A stretch of DNA of 64,000 nt from Lasioglossum baleicum (Eukaryota; Arthropoda; Insecta; Hymenoptera; Halictidae): positions 4,092,001 to 4,156,000 of the forward strand of contig NC_134934.1 in the NCBI RefSeq assembly GCF_051020765.1. Reading direction: 5' to 3'. A program made the translations under genes and the position numbers. Positions 62,721-64,000 of the stretch are shown here, in pieces (the stretch's first letter is position 1; every line of letters starts with the position of its first letter). The notes beneath the pieces are model-generated. The model had not been told where the DNA came from and did no database searches. It was given only the letters and a program-made list of their open reading frames with translations.

Positions 62721-62861
62721 TTACCAGTGGGCGGGGGTGGTGCTGTGCTGGTGCTCAGCGAGCTTGAAAGCATGGCGGCCAGGCAACAGCGGGAAATTGC
62801 CCAGCAGAGACGGCTCCTGGAGCAGAGAGAGGCCCGTCTAGCCGTGCTTCGAGGCGCACAG
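62721..62861 (+). CDS. ASPP: ASPP-family coiled-coil exon (internal)
   Basis: Forty-seven codons between a good acceptor (ctgtttcag, ending 62,720) and donor (cacag|gtgaga), phase 0 at both ends. After a short LPVGGGG linker the peptide reads VLVLSELESMAARQQREIAQ and then QRRLLEQREARLAVLRGAQ. The pattern EL-x2-MA-x-RQQ followed by QQ-x-LL-x3-E-x-RL-x2-L is, from memory, that of human ASPP1/ASPP2 at the start of their N-terminal helical coiled coil (human LAELQEMASRQQ). ASPP proteins are scaffolds with C-terminal ankyrin repeats and an SH3 domain that bind protein phosphatase 1, p53-family proteins and RASSF proteins. Drosophila ASPP acts at adherens junctions with RASSF8 to restrain Src through Csk. 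Only this fragment is visible here; the rest lies beyond the right edge. The exon length and strong heptad pattern make chance similarity unlikely. Confidence 0.88.
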
Positions 62862-64000
62862 GTGAGAGATGAGACCCCCTTTTCCTTTCCGAGTGCCGAG
62901 CAGCCGAACGCGGAAATCGTTCTGGAAATTGCTCGACAAAGCCCGCGGTAATGTCTCTCGCTCTTGTTCCCGATGCGTTCCGTTTCCGTCTGCCGGCGAA
63001 GTCGACTTCCGTTGCGATTCCGTCGCGGTTTTTCCGTCCGAATTCCTCCCTCGCGCTATCCCCCGGCCGGGCCGATTTATTCGCCGAGTTTCTCTCGCGA
63101 ATCGCGCGTCCCGGACGTCCTGTAGCACCGTGTTAAATGGATACACACGGTAACGAACAACCAAAGGGCTGTAAAGGGACGCCGCGTCGGGAAACTTGCG
63201 TCGGATACCTTGTAGTAACTCTATGGTCAGATGCGACTTCTCCAGAGGACAATGGTTCGAACAGCTAGGATCGTCCGTGCGACAATGCAGCGTGAAAACG
63301 ACCCAACGGTACTGATACGCTGACGGATACTATTGTTGTTCATTCCCCGAAGTGCTCGGGAAACTTCCGACGCTGCGATGCAGCCTTTTATCTTCGAAAT
63401 TAGCCGGCGTTATCTCCGGTTTTTCAGTTCAATCTGGAAATAGACTATTTATATTTACGTCAACTGCGCACACGCGTTAATTTAACTTGGATCGAATGAA
63501 ATTTCTAGTCGACAATTTTTGAAGAAATTGATATATTTGTACTCCCAAAGGTAATTAAAGTGGCGCGTTAGTATTCCTCAAATCAGCCGATAGTCTCCAC
63601 GGCTTCGAGAACCCCTAAAAACTGTCCTGATTAGACCAACGTGTAATTAACAGAGATATTAATTGATCGAGGTTTTTACGACTGCGGCCGCGACCGTGCG
63701 TCGTAAAGCTCGCGAACAGCCTGAAGTTTGAGGAACCTAATTCGACTGGCGCGGCGAACAGAAGTTAACAACGCGTCAAACGATTGCTTCGCATCGAGGT
63801 TTTATGGCCGATAAAAATTACGGTGCTCTAACAATCGAAGATAGCGAATTGGACCGTAAAGACATCGACGGGCCGGACGTAAAATTTGCGAACGATCCTC
63901 GGATTTCCATCGAGCATATTGTTCGGCTAGCCCTTCGGAGGACTTCCGGCCGAGGGGAATCAGAAAGACCGCGCGCGGTGGCATGAATAATTCAATATAA
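62862..64000 (+). other. Putative intron 2, running off the window
   Basis: Starts with the gtgaga donor and continues past the right edge; no acceptor joined to ASPP-like coding sequence was found. It holds CpG-rich sequence up to about 63,200 and AT-richer sequence after. A 60-codon ATG ORF at 63,804-63,986 lacks any recognised family. Confidence 0.65.

Noticed and set aside
63804..63986. 60-codon ORF starting MADKNYGALTIEDSE
   Set aside because: The composition is protein-like, but it is short, complete with its own stop, inside a presumed intron, and matches nothing I know. An antisense frame of the same length overlaps it.

Overview
The window looks like nuclear DNA of an insect, most probably a hymenopteran (bee, ant or wasp type). 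This rests on three things: almost no long open reading frames, abundant short inverted-repeat transposons (MITEs) with intact CpG-rich sequence, and two exons bounded by canonical GT-AG splice sites, one of which encodes a recognisable part of a metazoan protein. Species-level placement is not possible from the sequence alone. Nothing prokaryotic or viral was seen.

Layout. Positions 1 to about 51,400 hold no gene I can support. They hold intergenic (or upstream intronic) DNA with AT-rich and GC-rich stretches, microsatellites, decayed tandem repeats and many non-autonomous DNA transposons. From about 51,400 to the right edge lies the 5' part of one plus-strand gene. A GA-rich, CpG-rich leader carries a short upstream ORF (51,599-51,652). 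A first coding exon follows (51,727-51,885), then a 10.8-kb intron, then a second coding exon (62,721-62,861), then an intron running off the window. The second exon encodes the conserved start of the N-terminal helical region of the ASPP family (apoptosis-stimulating of p53 protein; Drosophila ASPP is the insect member). Both exons join in phase 0. The ankyrin and SH3 part of the protein would lie beyond position 64,000.

Mobile DNA is the richest content. (1) A dispersed MITE family has ends matching AGACTGCGGATCTTTATGCA; there are seven paired copies, four of them 186-202 bp, plus at least seven single ends. (2) A 506-bp hAT-type MITE at 55,931-56,436 has a perfect 8-bp target-site duplication and a perfect 182-bp inverted repeat that itself contains nested palindromes. 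(3) A near-perfect foldback lies at 53,706-54,040 inside a repeat with CCGACTTCGAAAAA ends. (4) Three otherwise unrelated foldbacks share CAGGGTGT-like ends and TA flanks. (5) TTAA-flanked piggyBac-like MITEs and a TA-flanked mariner-like MITE are also present. Several of the strongest hairpins lie within about 3 kb of the putative ASPP intron, where they would be transcribed.

Other repeats include an (AT)30 microsatellite, a degenerate ~72-bp minisatellite (57,232-57,505), a decayed GCCCTTTGCATTCCTAAG-type array near 30.0-30.5 kb, and clusters of a CCACGCC motif spaced at 19-20 bp at several distant places.
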